Shown here piece by piece: positions 53,640-62,941 of a DNA stretch of 64,000 nucleotides. Origin of the DNA: Ahaetulla prasina (lineage: Eukaryota; Chordata; Lepidosauria; Squamata; Colubridae); assembly GCF_028640845.1 (NCBI RefSeq), contig NC_080540.1, positions 51,442,561 through 51,506,560 on the forward strand. The letters run 5' to 3'. Numbering within the stretch: the first letter of the stretch is position 1; each line of letters begins with the position of its first letter. The notes under the pieces are model-generated. The model was given only the letters and a program-made list of their open reading frames with translations. It did not search any database and was not told the DNA's origin. Position numbers and translations under genes: made by a program.

Positions 53640-54137
53640 TAGCTGCAGGTGGCAGTTGGGACTGGCAGGGCCTATGTACAACTTCTTACAATGCATCAGT
53701 TATGCCATTCCTAGATCAAGAGGCCTCACTCATGGTCACTTATGCCCTGCTCCCCTCCTTTGTCAACTACTGCAATGAGATCTACTTGGAGATGTCCTTG
53801 AAGAGTATCCAGAAACTTCACTTGGTTAAAAATGTGATGGCATAAGCAGTGTTGTTTTGGTAGAATACACATTACCCTTTTGCTGTGTGAAATTGACTGG
53901 TTGCCAGCCTTTTTCTGGGTCCAATTCAAGGTGCTGGAGTTTCACTTTAAACCCCTTCATGGCATGGGGCTGGGTTACTTGAGGGACTGTCTCTCCCACA
54001 TTTCTTCTGCCCATCCCATCAGATCTAGCAGAAAGGGCATGCTATGGTCCCATTGGCTAAGGAGCTACCTGTGGCAGGGCCTAAATGGCACACCTTTTCT
54101 ATGGTGTAGAATATTATGAAATATTCTATCCCCTTCA

Positions 54138-54226
<89 letters not shown>

Positions 54227-54480
54227 GGTACAATTGGTTTCATTACTTCTAAGCTTCTGATGGTCCCTTAAAACCTGGTTAGGTCAGCAAGCCTGAATAC
54301 ACCAGGGGATAGGTGAACTTATGAGGTTGCTCTGTTATTATTAACATCTCTTCATCTGTTATTTCTTTGTTTGTTCTATTAGTTTTTAAAATACTTTTTA
54401 TAATTAATAATGGTGTAGCTTTATGTATTTACAGTTTTAGCTTTGCTGTATGCTGTCCAGAGTTGCTTTTGGTGAGATAG
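53640..54480 (+). mobile_element. Degenerate L2-type LINE
   Basis: Translations LPSFVNYCNEIYLEMSLKSI, then IDWLPAFFWVQFKVLEFHFK and LHGMGLGYLRDCL are decayed forms of the L2 segments LDYCNALYMGLPLK, LHWLPV.FRV and LHGLG.GYLRD. The 3' end is GCTGTATGCTGTCCAGAGTT, then GGTGAGATAGGCAG at 54440-54485. A compound microsatellite interrupts it at 54140. Confidence 0.7.
54140..54222. repeat. Compound (TC)n(AC)n microsatellite
   Basis: About 25 TC units are followed by about 16 AC units. Confidence 0.95.
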
Positions 54481-54485
54481 GCAGC

Positions 54486-54571
<86 letters not shown>
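54486..54571 (+). repeat. (TAGA)n / GATA microsatellite, about 21 units
   Basis: An uninterrupted GATA-type array starts directly at the L2 3' terminus (GATAGGCAGC). Long GATA arrays are the defining unit of the snake Bkm satellite, which is enriched on snake sex chromosomes. One array of this length does not imply sex linkage. Confidence 0.95.
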
Positions 54572-54748
54572 TTGTTATCTTCTACTGTGCTAAAGAGAGT
54601 TGGAAGTTGGTGCCTTTTTTTCCTTTTCCCTCTTTTCACCATATTTTTTTTTCTTTTTCTCTCATCTTCCTCTTCATTTTCTATTAATTTTTTGAATTTC
54701 TCTTTGTATTTCATATTTTGATAAACTAATAAAAATGTGAAACTGGAC
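54572..54748 (+). mobile_element. L1-like LINE 3' end
   Basis: CTTCTACTGTGCTAAAGAGA, GTTGGAAGTTGGTGCC, a T/C-rich stretch and AAACTAATAAAAATGTGAAA are shared with 43935-44160 (minus). The upstream border is the GATA array. Confidence 0.45.
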
Positions 54749-54777
54749 ATTAGACTTTCTTATTGGATACCCTAGGA

Positions 54778-54892
54778 CAGGGGTCTGCAAACTTGCCTCT
54801 TTTAAGACTTGTGGACTTCAAGCTTTGCTGGCTGAGGAACTCTTGGAGTTGAAGTCCACAAGTCTTAAAAGAGCCAAGTTTGCAGACCCCTG
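54778..54892. mobile_element. hAT MITE with 8-bp TSD CCCTAGGA
   Basis: The 115-bp element has ends CAGGGGTCTGCAAACTTGCC and its complement, flanked by perfect CCCTAGGA at 54770-54777 and 54893-54900. It is the same family as 16526-16660 and nearly fully palindromic. Confidence 0.92.
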
Positions 54893-55085
54893 CCCTAGGA
54901 AAAAGGGGGAAGCCTTCCCAAGTCTCCCAGGTGGTTGAAGCTTTGACTGAAATATTCATTTACAATTAAAGGAATAAGAATTTGAGAGATTCTCCATGGG
55001 AGATCTTTAAGGCAGTTATTGGCAGTTGCAATAACCCTGATAGTTATTGCATTGAACTCAGAACAGTTCTAGCTTTAAAAGAGGG

Positions 55086-55410
55086 AATGGTAAAGGTTTC
55101 CCTTGTCCAGTAATATCTGAATCTAGGAGGCAGTGCTCATCTCAGGTTCTTTGCTGAAGTGTCCAAAGACACAGCCATGGTCATGTGGCTGGAATGATTA
55201 TATGCCAAGGCACAGAGAATGTTATTACCTTCTCACTAAAGTGGTACCAATTTATCTACTCACATTTTGCACGCTTTCAAACTGCAAGGTTGCCAGGGGA
55301 TGGGGCAAGTAACTGAAGGTCACTCTGTTGCACTCTGGTCTAAAACCTATACTCTTAGCTTTATAACTGACAAGCTCAGCATCTTTAACCACTGAGCCAT
55401 TGCCCGCCCC
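55086..55410 (-). mobile_element. Decayed Sauria-type SINE
   Basis: The left end GGTAAAGGTTTCCCTTGTCC is the reverse complement of the BovB-type tail (GGGAACCTTTACC). CACAGCCATGGTCATGTGGC, GCACGCTTTCAAACTGC and GCATCTTTAACCACTGAGCC follow the Sauria body and tRNA-like head in reverse. Confidence 0.7.
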
Positions 55411-56735
55411 CCCCCCCTTTACTTTTAAAAGAGGTGATACATACAGCTAAGTAAAAAATATTAATTGATCTATTTCTAGGTATCTTCTGATTGGAAAATA
55501 ATCAAGACTGCTTAAAACATAAAAGACAGTGGTTGAAGAATACAATTCCACACAGATCTGACTCAGTGCATTTTGTAGTAGAAATGCTAAAATGCTCAAC
55601 ACATTACTTAAAAGTACAATCTTTCCTAGGAGTATGTGCTATTGAACTTAGAGGAAATCTATGCACATAAATTTACTAACGAAGTGTGTGTGCTCTTATG
55701 CAACACTATTTTCCCCACCCTAAAGGCTTGCATGCCAAAACAAAATTTGACATATTGTGTAAAATCTTTTTCCATCATGGATAGACAATATTTGGTCATA
55801 CCTTTTCTGTCAAAATTATCGTGATTGACGCTGATGACATAGATAATTACTTCATTTATTCTGAAAGGAGAATTGATCACAGGATCTTAAGCAAGGCAGA
55901 ATTTAACTGAGCAGTATGTACTACAAAAATTAGCTGCAAGACCTTCATTTGCACAACAGACAGTTTATTAATGAGACATGCTTTTCAGAACAAAATAACT
56001 CAAGTGGGACTAACATTTTAAGGAGCTCAGTTCTCTTCTGACTAGCTGTGCTTGCAGTTTCTACAGAGTTCAAAATCTGTGTGAAGCTTAGATACAGCTT
56101 TGGGATTTAAGTGTTCTTCGCTCTAGCAATAGCATGGAAAAGTTCCCAGTTTTGGGGACTGCTTTTGGACTTCCTAACTTCCAGTGACTGCAATGGAACA
56201 AGAGCCTGGCAAATGAATAGGTGCCAAGAAATCCCTTTCTGGATAAAGGAGAGGACCTAGGATTACTCCTAAGTGTTCCACACAAAGGCTATTTAACAGA
56301 CCATAAAATAGTGGTCTTTGGCAGGTTTAAGAACTCTGGGAGCCAAGGGAGTTATCTTTGCCCAAGACAAAGTTTGGAACCTTCATATGAACACTGGTCT
56401 TGTTTAATCACTTCTGGAAATAGCTTATGAATTGCTTTTCAGAAATTAAGAACTGTCAGAATGACAAATTTCATTATACTGGGTGATTATCAATCAGTAG
56501 CAGAAGAAGTTAGATGTAAGTTTAAGACCTTATTTTTTAAATTCTAGAATAAACAGAAAAAGGATAATTAGAACATTCATTTTGAAAAGATATGAATGGA
56601 CTAAAGGTGGAAATAAGATTTTAAAATTAGTTATCAGATTAATTCCTGTGGATTGTTTAAAATCCTACTAATTTGTGAAGATTTTAAATCCAAGTATAAG
56701 AAATTTTCTCATTGGGAAATGTTATGGATTAGAGA
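55411..56735. other. No recognised feature
   Basis: Unique-looking sequence. Frames at 55636-55880 and 56088-56430 show no recognisable domain. Confidence 0.4.
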
Positions 56736-56740
56736 AAAAC

Positions 56741-56972
56741 TGTTGAAGACTGGCTGAACCAGGGGGAGGAGTCAAATGATAAATTAGTTTGAATCCCTAC
56801 ATGGGCACAAGATGGCAAAGTCTTCTCCCCCTCCTCCCTTGAATGCTATTAAACCTTATCTAGTCTTACCCAGGTGTAAACGTCAATCTGAGAAGGTTCC
56901 TGTGTAAAAGTTTGAACAATAAAACAGCTAATTGAATTCTTCATGTGTGTGTCTGGTTATTTGTACCTGACA
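56741..56972 (+). mobile_element. Short solo LTR with perfect 5-bp TSD
   Basis: Starts TGTTGAAGACTGG and ends TTTGTACCTGACA, 232 bases, with AAAAC on both sides (56736-56740 and 56973-56977). It contains AATAAAAC near 56919 in the position of a polyadenylation signal and a GT-rich segment after it (GTGTGTGTCTGG). TG...CA ends with a 5-bp duplication indicate an LTR retroelement. Confidence 0.7.
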
Positions 56973-56979
56973 AAAACAT

Positions 56980-57349
56980 GATAAGAGAAGACTTTGAAGG
57001 CTGAACACTAGAAGTAATCAGTTACACTTCTATACTCTGACATTCCTAAGTGGTGAAAAGCTCAGTTTTAGTTTAGTTTTATTTACTTGAAGAAAAAAAG
57101 TAAAAAAATGAGAACATTGCAATATTTCATGTTACCTGAGCATTATGTATACATCTAGTATATGTTGAATAGCCCATTTGAAGAACTTACTACCTGCATC
57201 ACTCACTATCCAGAAAATCAGGCAGACTGAACTCTGGGAATTAAGTATTACTTCTACGTAGCTGAAATATTTTTGCAATAAGATATGGAGCTGGCTTGGA
57301 TAATCGGCAAAATCTAGAAAAGTTGTGTTTGGTAAAGTTGTGTTTAGAA
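56980..57349. other. No recognised feature
   Basis: Unique-looking AT-rich sequence. Confidence 0.4.
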
Positions 57350-57415
57350 TTATGGCGGTGTAGGATGCCTGGGCAGGGGGTTGGACTAGAAGACCTCCAA
57401 GGTCCCTTCCAACTC

Positions 57416-57446
<31 letters not shown>

Positions 57447-57453
57447 ATTATTA

Positions 57454-57526
<73 letters not shown>
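57350..57526 (+). mobile_element. CR1/L3 3' end with (TTG)n(TTA)n tail
   Basis: GGGGGTTGGACTAGAAGACC, TCCAAGGTCCCTTCCAACTC match 1165-1210. The tail is a trinucleotide array (TTG about 10 units, then TTA about 25 units), whereas the copy at 806 has pentamers. The 86-codon frame here is a repeat artefact (poly-Cys/Tyr). Confidence 0.85.
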
Positions 57527-57527
<1 letters not shown>

Positions 57528-57666
57528 GAAGGATAGCCAATTTTAGGCATTTATAAAACTGTTCTATCATATCATCATCAGTATTTTACTCTGAATATTT
57601 TAATATTAGTTAAATATTAAATAGTTTGTATGATTACTATTAACTGCTCAGGCTCTTTGAAAAAAA

Positions 57667-58018
57667 CAGTGTAGGCTGGCGACCCCCAGGGGGAGAGCCT
57701 TCTCTGTGGGGGCACCTACCCTCTGGAATGAGCTTCCCCCAGGACTTCGACAACTTCCTGACCTCCGGACCTTTCGCCGCGAGCTTAAAACATATCTATT
57801 CTTCCGAGCAGGACTGGCTTAATAGGGTTTTTAAATATGGATTTTATTGGGATTTATTTTATAATTTGTATTGTATTTTAAATTTAGGCTTTTGGAATAA
57901 GTTTTTTAAATAGGGTTTTTATTGTGTATTGTATTATTTTTATCTGCCTGTTCACCGCCCTGAGTCCTTCGGGAGAAGGGCGGTATAAAAATTAAATTAT
58001 TATTATTATTATTAAATA
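57667..58018 (+). mobile_element. L2-type LINE 3' end
   Basis: GGCTGGCGACCCCCAGGGG to the stop encodes the L2 C-terminus (GRAFSVGAP.LWNELPP-like). CACCGCCCTGAGTCCTTCGG, GAGAAGGGCGGTATAAAAAT and a (ATT)n tail follow. It is the best-preserved 3' end of the four L2 copies. Confidence 0.85.
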
Positions 58019-58215
58019 CAAAGAATACAGAGGAATACAGAGGAACTTGAATTACATAAAAATAAGCAGGGCAGGAGTGGTCCATCCATTCATTCTTTTG
58101 ATAATGTTTCTTCAATCAATCAATCAATTTGTAGATCTGCCTTTTTTTATAACATCCCATCAGGCAAAGTCTGTAAAGTAATTTTATTCAGGTTATTTGG
58201 GTTGGAAACAAAACC

Positions 58216-58330
58216 AAGAGTCAGTTTAGCCTAGTGGTTAAGGCTTTGAACTAAAAACCAAGAGATTGTGAGTTCTAGTCATGCCTTTGGCATGAAAGCC
58301 AGCCAGATAATTTTGGGTCAATCAGTCTGT
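58216..58330 (+). mobile_element. tRNA-derived SINE, 5' half
   Basis: AGCCTAGTGGTTAAGGCTTT (box A type), GATTGTGAGTTCTAGTC (box B type) and CATGAAAGCCAGCCAGATAA form a tRNA-like head. It is truncated where the Sauria SINE begins. It is the same family as 2632 and 9715. Confidence 0.65.
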
Positions 58331-58333
58331 CCT

Positions 58334-58686
58334 GGGGGATGCAGTGCCTCAGTGGATAAGACACTGAGCTTGTCAATTGAAAGGTCTGCAGTTCATTGGT
58401 TCGAATACCTAGTACTGCCTAACGGGGTGAGCTCCTGTTACTTGTCCCAGCTTCTGCCAACCTAGCAGTTCAAAAGCATGTAAAAAATGCAAGTAGAAAA
58501 ACCTTTGATGGGAAGGTAACAGTGTTCTGTGCGCCTTTGGCATTTAGTCGTACCGGCCACATGACCACGGAGATGTCTTCGGACAGCACTGGCTCTTCGG
58601 CTTTGAAACGGAGATGAGCACCACCCCCTAGAGTCGGGAACAACTAGCACATATATGTGAGGGGAACCTTTACCTTTACCTTTACA
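58334..58686 (+). mobile_element. Sauria SINE, near full length
   Basis: tRNA-like head with box A GCCTCAGTGGATAAGAC and box B GGTTCGAATACCT (58398-58410). Then GGGGTGAGCTCCTGTTACTT, CCCAGCTTCTGCCAACCTAG, GCCACATGACCACGGAGATG, GCTTTGAAACGGAGATGAGC and GAGTCGGGAACAACTAGCAC. The BovB-type tail is (CCTTTA)n. The family is specific to squamates and moved by BovB-type enzymes. Confidence 0.92.
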
Positions 58687-58689
58687 GTA

Positions 58690-60021
58690 TCTCTCATCCC
58701 ACAGTGTCAGGCTTGGGCAACCAATACCTTTCTAAACTGATGGACCAACACTCTTTCCACCACTATTACCCAACCCCACAAATGGACCTGACACTTGCAG
58801 TAAAAATATTAGGGGAAAAAAACTGTGTTGGAAACAAAGAAACAGAATGTGTGTAGCATTCAGGCATATGATCTTAGAAAATGTAATTAACAATTATAAA
58901 TTAGTAATAAGACTTGGAAGGGCCACAGCTTAATTATCTGGAATTTATATGTGGTTCCTTTGTCTTTATTTCTGCTATAGGATTATACATTTTCCCCTTA
59001 TTTGTATAAACATATTTATCTCAGTGTTCACAAGATATGCTCCAGGCAGCTACAACTGAAGTGTAATTCTAAATTTTGGATAAAATAATGCTAGTAATAA
59101 TCTCACAAACATTTCAGCTTCATCAACTGAATATATAATTAGCAATCTTGCCCTGTAGCATTTACTTGCAATTTCAGTTTTGATCTCAGGAAGGTTTGTT
59201 TGTTTGCGATGGTTAAAATAGCCTTTTTGCTTTGTTTCAATATCCTGCCAAGCCTTTCAATATAATTATGCCGGCTGAGGATTTCTAGGAAGTCAACCTG
59301 GCTGAGGCAAGTTCTGCCTCTGGAAGAATAAATTCTTGTTAGCACCTTGGAGAGCTCATTGCTGGAAGCCACAGACTGGTTTTAACACTCAGTCAGGATC
59401 TCTACTTGCAACTAATCATCCCATCTGGCTTATTCCACTGAAACATTTGCAGATGGCTGCATTCTGACCAAATACATTTCAATCTTCTGTGTGTTGCTGA
59501 ACCAAGACTCGAAATGTTCTGAGCATTTTTGCCACAGGGAAGGATGGAAAGACTAAAGAAACTTTTTTCTGCCTTCGTTTTACCCTCAGTTCTCTAATGT
59601 AGATGGAGTTTTGTTTCATGCTGAATGATACCAGTGAGTCAGCTTTGCAAAAGGTGGGGGGCAGGCGGATGGGACTGGCAGAAAAAACATTAAAATACTT
59701 TTGAAATCTCCCATTTGTTGGCATGGGAGGCATTTGTTGCGCTGTCTTCAAATGTTTGGAGGCATTTGTTGAGCTGTCTTCCTAAGCTGCCTTGCACCTG
59801 AAGTCAAGTACTGTTGTATTGTTCTACCTTTGCCTTGGGGGTAGGTTGGTTGAAAGGAATGCAGAGACAGATTGCTAAGCACTCTTTTCCTACCTTCTGA
59901 AGAATCAGATACTTTAATCTCTCAGGCACTCTCCAAGGAGGAAAAGAAAAAACAAATTTAGCCAGTCTATTTACACAGTTAATTCTTTCAAAAATGTTTT
60001 AAAACAGAGCTGCCTTAATCT
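58690..60021. other. Unique sequence with candidate conserved noncoding DNA
   Basis: No repeat family recognised. 59100-59760 has balanced composition and no simple repeats, and minus-strand frames of 77 and 90 codons without recognisable domains. It is a candidate for conservation testing. Confidence 0.35.
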
Positions 60022-60327
60022 AATTTTTTCGAGTATAAGACACAATTTTCCTCCCTAAAAGAGGGTGGAAATGTTGGTACCTCTTATATACCAAATACAG
60101 CCATTTTTGACCTCCCTGAAGCCTCGCCCCACTTGTCCCATTTTTGCAAAAAAATTGTTTTTTGTTTGTTCATTGTTCATAAAAACAGGGTGAGCAGAGG
60201 GTTTGGGAGGCCTGCAGAGTGCTCCTGGGGGCCAAGGAGGGCAAAACCCTTTTTTTTTCTTACTTACCTCTTCTAAATCTTGGTGCGTCTTATACACCAG
60301 TGCGTCTTACTATCCGAAAAATACGGT
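60022..60327. mobile_element. MITE with GTATAAGAC/GTCTTATAC ends
   Basis: The left end TTTTTCGAGTATAAGACAC and right end (GTGCGTCTTATACACCAG, GTGCGTCTTACTATCCGAAA, AATACGGTA) are related inverted repeats. The terminal repeat is doubled at the right end. There is no transposase. The ending TACGGTA is shared with 656-738. Confidence 0.7.
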
Positions 60328-60494
60328 AAGTTGTCTATGCCTAAATTTAACCTTGCAGACAACAAGAGACCTGAACCATCTCTTCTTCCTTTCCTTTATT
60401 TTAAGGGTTAAACTGCAGGATCCCCTCCACTTTCTTCTCTACTTCTTTCACAACTTGGCTGCCAAAAGAAAACAACAACAAAAATGAACATCAG

Positions 60495-61013
60495 TGTTGT
60501 GTCTTGCCCGCCCTCAGAGCAGCCGGGGCCTTCTTACCTGCTCCCGAACACTGAGGAATGTATGCCTCCCGGTCCCAGTCCTGGCTCCATGCCCACACAA
60601 ACTGCAGAAGAAGGAGAATCTCCCTGCCCCAGCCCTGACTCCATGCCCAGGCAAACGGAGCACCTAGACCCCTCCCCCTCCTCCACAGCATGTGAGCCTG
60701 AGGAGGGTTTATTACCAACAGCTGATTGGTGTGACCCTCGCATCAGAAGATTGGATAGGCGGAGGCAACAGAGGGAAGGGAGGGGCAGGCCTTAATGAGT
60801 GCTGAGTCATGGAGCCACACCCCATGGCCTATATAAAGGATCTACTTTCTGGCAGTCTCTGAGTCAGGCAAAAGTCGAACTTATCTTGCTGAAGTCACTT
60901 ACTGGTCTCCTGCCTGCTCTGAGGACTTTGCTAGGACTTTGGGCAGAGCTGCAGAGGCAAGCCTGATTCGGATTTCCCTGACCCAGCTGTCAGCGGAGGA
61001 GTGGGACACGACA
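60495..61013 (+). mobile_element. Solo LTR, family B, with perfect 5-bp TSD
   Basis: Starts TGTTGTGTCTTGCC and ends GTGGGACACGACA, 519 bases, flanked by identical ATCAG (60490-60494 and 61014-61018). A clear TATA box, CTATATAAAGG, lies near 60831. The upstream half has CCCTGACTCCATGCCC-type tandem pieces (60582-60655). The open frame 60484-60795 lies in the LTR's upstream region and starts before the element, so it is not a gene. Confidence 0.85.
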
Positions 61014-61018
61014 ATCAG

Positions 61019-61540
61019 TTTCTACCAAGTAGAATGAGAATATTACCCAAAGAAAGCAAGAGCTTGGGAGAGATGCCCAGAAAAAGAGCCCCCCCCCCCA
61101 AAAAAAATCTTGCCTGCCATGTGACTTGTAATCATGAGTTATACAAATACCCTTGCATGACAAAAACCCTTCATCTTTTTTATACTTGAAATATAAAATG
61201 GATCAAGAAGCAAACGGGTGAAGGAAGAATTTCAGGTGTATGGCTTGCATCCATGGTGCTCAGGACCACTAACCTGACTGAACACAAAATGTCTTTTGCA
61301 TTTTTAAATGCACTCTGAAATCGCCACCATTGGAAGGACAAAATAGAGTGCATGGAGCCTTTGAAGATGAAGATAACTGCATTTCTAAAGGGTCAACAAT
61401 TTCACATACAAGAAAAAAGATAGAAAGAAATGGTTTCTGATCTTCATTATAGCAGTTATAAGTAGAAATGTCAAATCATGACTCTTCTTTTTATAGTCTG
61501 CCCTAATTGTCAAAAGTATAAAAAGCAACAAACAAGTTCT
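61019..61540. other. No recognised feature
   Basis: Unique-looking sequence. Confidence 0.4.
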
Positions 61541-61580
61541 TTGTTGTTGTTGTTGTTGTTATTGTTATTGTTGTTGTTGT
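61541..61580. repeat. (TTG)n microsatellite
   Basis: About 13 TTG-type units with two TTA interruptions. Confidence 0.95.
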
Positions 61581-61589
61581 TTTACACAT

Positions 61590-62330
61590 AGGGTTCCAAA
61601 AGGACTTCCAGTCAGCAATAAACATAGATATTATATTTTTTCTAATCAACAGGTTAATTTGAGGATCTCAAAAAGTTTCAATCCTAACCCAACCATTCTT
61701 CCACTATAAATATTGCTGTATCTTTCCATTTTTGTGCAAACAATAATCTAACTGCACTTATCATATATAAATAAAGTTCTATAACTTGTTCCAGCTATTT
61801 ATCCATTAGTCCCAAAAAGAAAAATTCTGGTTTTACTTGTATATTAATCTTTAAAATGCTCTGAATCAATGTATGTCTCTGAACACAAAAACCTCTATTT
61901 TTTTTTGCATGTCTACCAAACATGATAAAATGACCGTTCTTGTTGTTTACATTTCCAATATAGATTTGAAGTACCTTTACATGTTATAAATAAGTTTTTG
62001 TGTGTCATATACCAACAATATATAATTTTATGAAAATATTCTTTTAAAAGAACTTTGTGTAAATTTCAGTCTTTGAAACCACATATCTAATCCATTTTAT
62101 TATACATTCTTTCACTTGTTCTTCGATTGCAAATTTTAATAAAATTTTATACATTTTATCAACCATATATTCTTCATTTGTACACAATTCCATTTGAAAA
62201 TCAGTCTCAGAATATTCAATAGTACCAAATTATTTTGTCTACTTTCAATCTTTTGGATAACTGTAAATAGGAAAACCATTGGCAGCTGTCCCTCTGACAC
62301 CAGTTCTCTTGATTTTAATTTGTATTCCCC
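61590..62330 (-). pseudogene. Old L1 ORF2 C-terminal fragment
   Basis: On the minus strand, reading from about 62330 down, degenerate pieces are in L1 order. FPIYSYPKD is followed by MELCTNEEYMVDKMYKILLK and by GHFIMFGRHAKKN in place of the Cys/His knuckle. After these come HTLIQSILKINIQVKPEFFF, LGLMDK and MISAVRLLFAQKWKD. The last piece corresponds to ITAARLLIAQYWKKE in the young L1 at 26063. Many stops and lost cysteines show long inactivity. Confidence 0.65.
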
Positions 62331-62660
62331 TTAATAGAATTATAGTATCTCATGGCATGGTACCATTTGTGTTTGCTGTCATTTCTCATCTATAAAATGC
62401 TTCTTGTGCTGAGGTGTTTTCAGTCTGGATTTTTATCTATTCTACATATGTATATATTCTACATTCTACTTTTTAACACTTTTCAGTTGTTCACGGATGT
62501 ATATCTATACTCATCTGATACATACATACGATCTGTTATATATAGTAGCAGCGTGTGCACAACAAACCCTGTCTTTCCCTCCAACTACCCGCCATCCTGC
62601 ACCAATTGCAATTTCAATCCGATATCATTCTAGTCACTCTAAACGCAAAACTCAAACTCT

Positions 62661-62856
62661 AGTGTCAAACTCGTGGCCTGCGGGCTGGATGTGTCACATG
62701 CTGCCCCTGCCCCTGCCCCTGCCCCTGCCCCTGCCCCTGCCCCTGCCCCTGCCCCTGCCCCTGCCCCTGCCCCTGCCCCTGCCCGGTTTAGTGAAGGGGG
62801 GGGATTCCGATATATCACGTGACACTGCCGTGACGGGCGTGAGTTTGGCACCCCTG
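62661..62856. mobile_element. hAT MITE expanded by a CTGCCC array
   Basis: AGTGTCAAACTCGTGGCCTG at the left and GTGAGTTTGGCACCCCTG at the right are the ends seen in 51211-51339. The left terminus is shortened. The centre is replaced by 14 hexamers (62701-62784). I could not confirm a target duplication. Confidence 0.8.
62701..62784. repeat. Fourteen perfect CTGCCC units
   Basis: 84 bases of uninterrupted hexamer. Related MITE copies carry only a short CCC/TGCC-type stretch at this place. Open frames on both strands (Leu-Pro, Gly-Ala) are artefacts. Confidence 0.95.
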
Positions 62857-62901
62857 CTCTGCAGCATTTTATGAAATAGTTCACAAAAGTTGATGTCTTT
62901 T

Positions 62902-62904
<3 letters not shown>

Positions 62905-62936
<32 letters not shown>
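62905..62936. repeat. (GA)n microsatellite
   Basis: About 15 GA units. Confidence 0.95.

Positions 62937-62939
<3 letters not shown>

Positions 62940-62941
<2 letters not shown>

Noticed and set aside
54486..54571. GATA array as evidence of a sex chromosome
   Set aside because: Single arrays of this size occur throughout snake genomes; location cannot be inferred.
57296..57556. Poly-Cys/poly-Tyr frame
   Set aside because: Translation of the (TTG)n(TTA)n tail of a CR1 LINE.
58370..58415. tRNA-like box A/box B
   Set aside because: Part of the Sauria SINE head; no complete cloverleaf, so not a tRNA gene. The same applies to the other SINE heads.
60484..60795. 103-codon Pro-rich frame
   Set aside because: It begins before the LTR's target duplication and runs into the LTR, so it cannot be a conserved gene.
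62497..62884. Leu-Pro and Gly-Ala repeat proteins
   Set aside because: Translation of the CTGCCC array.
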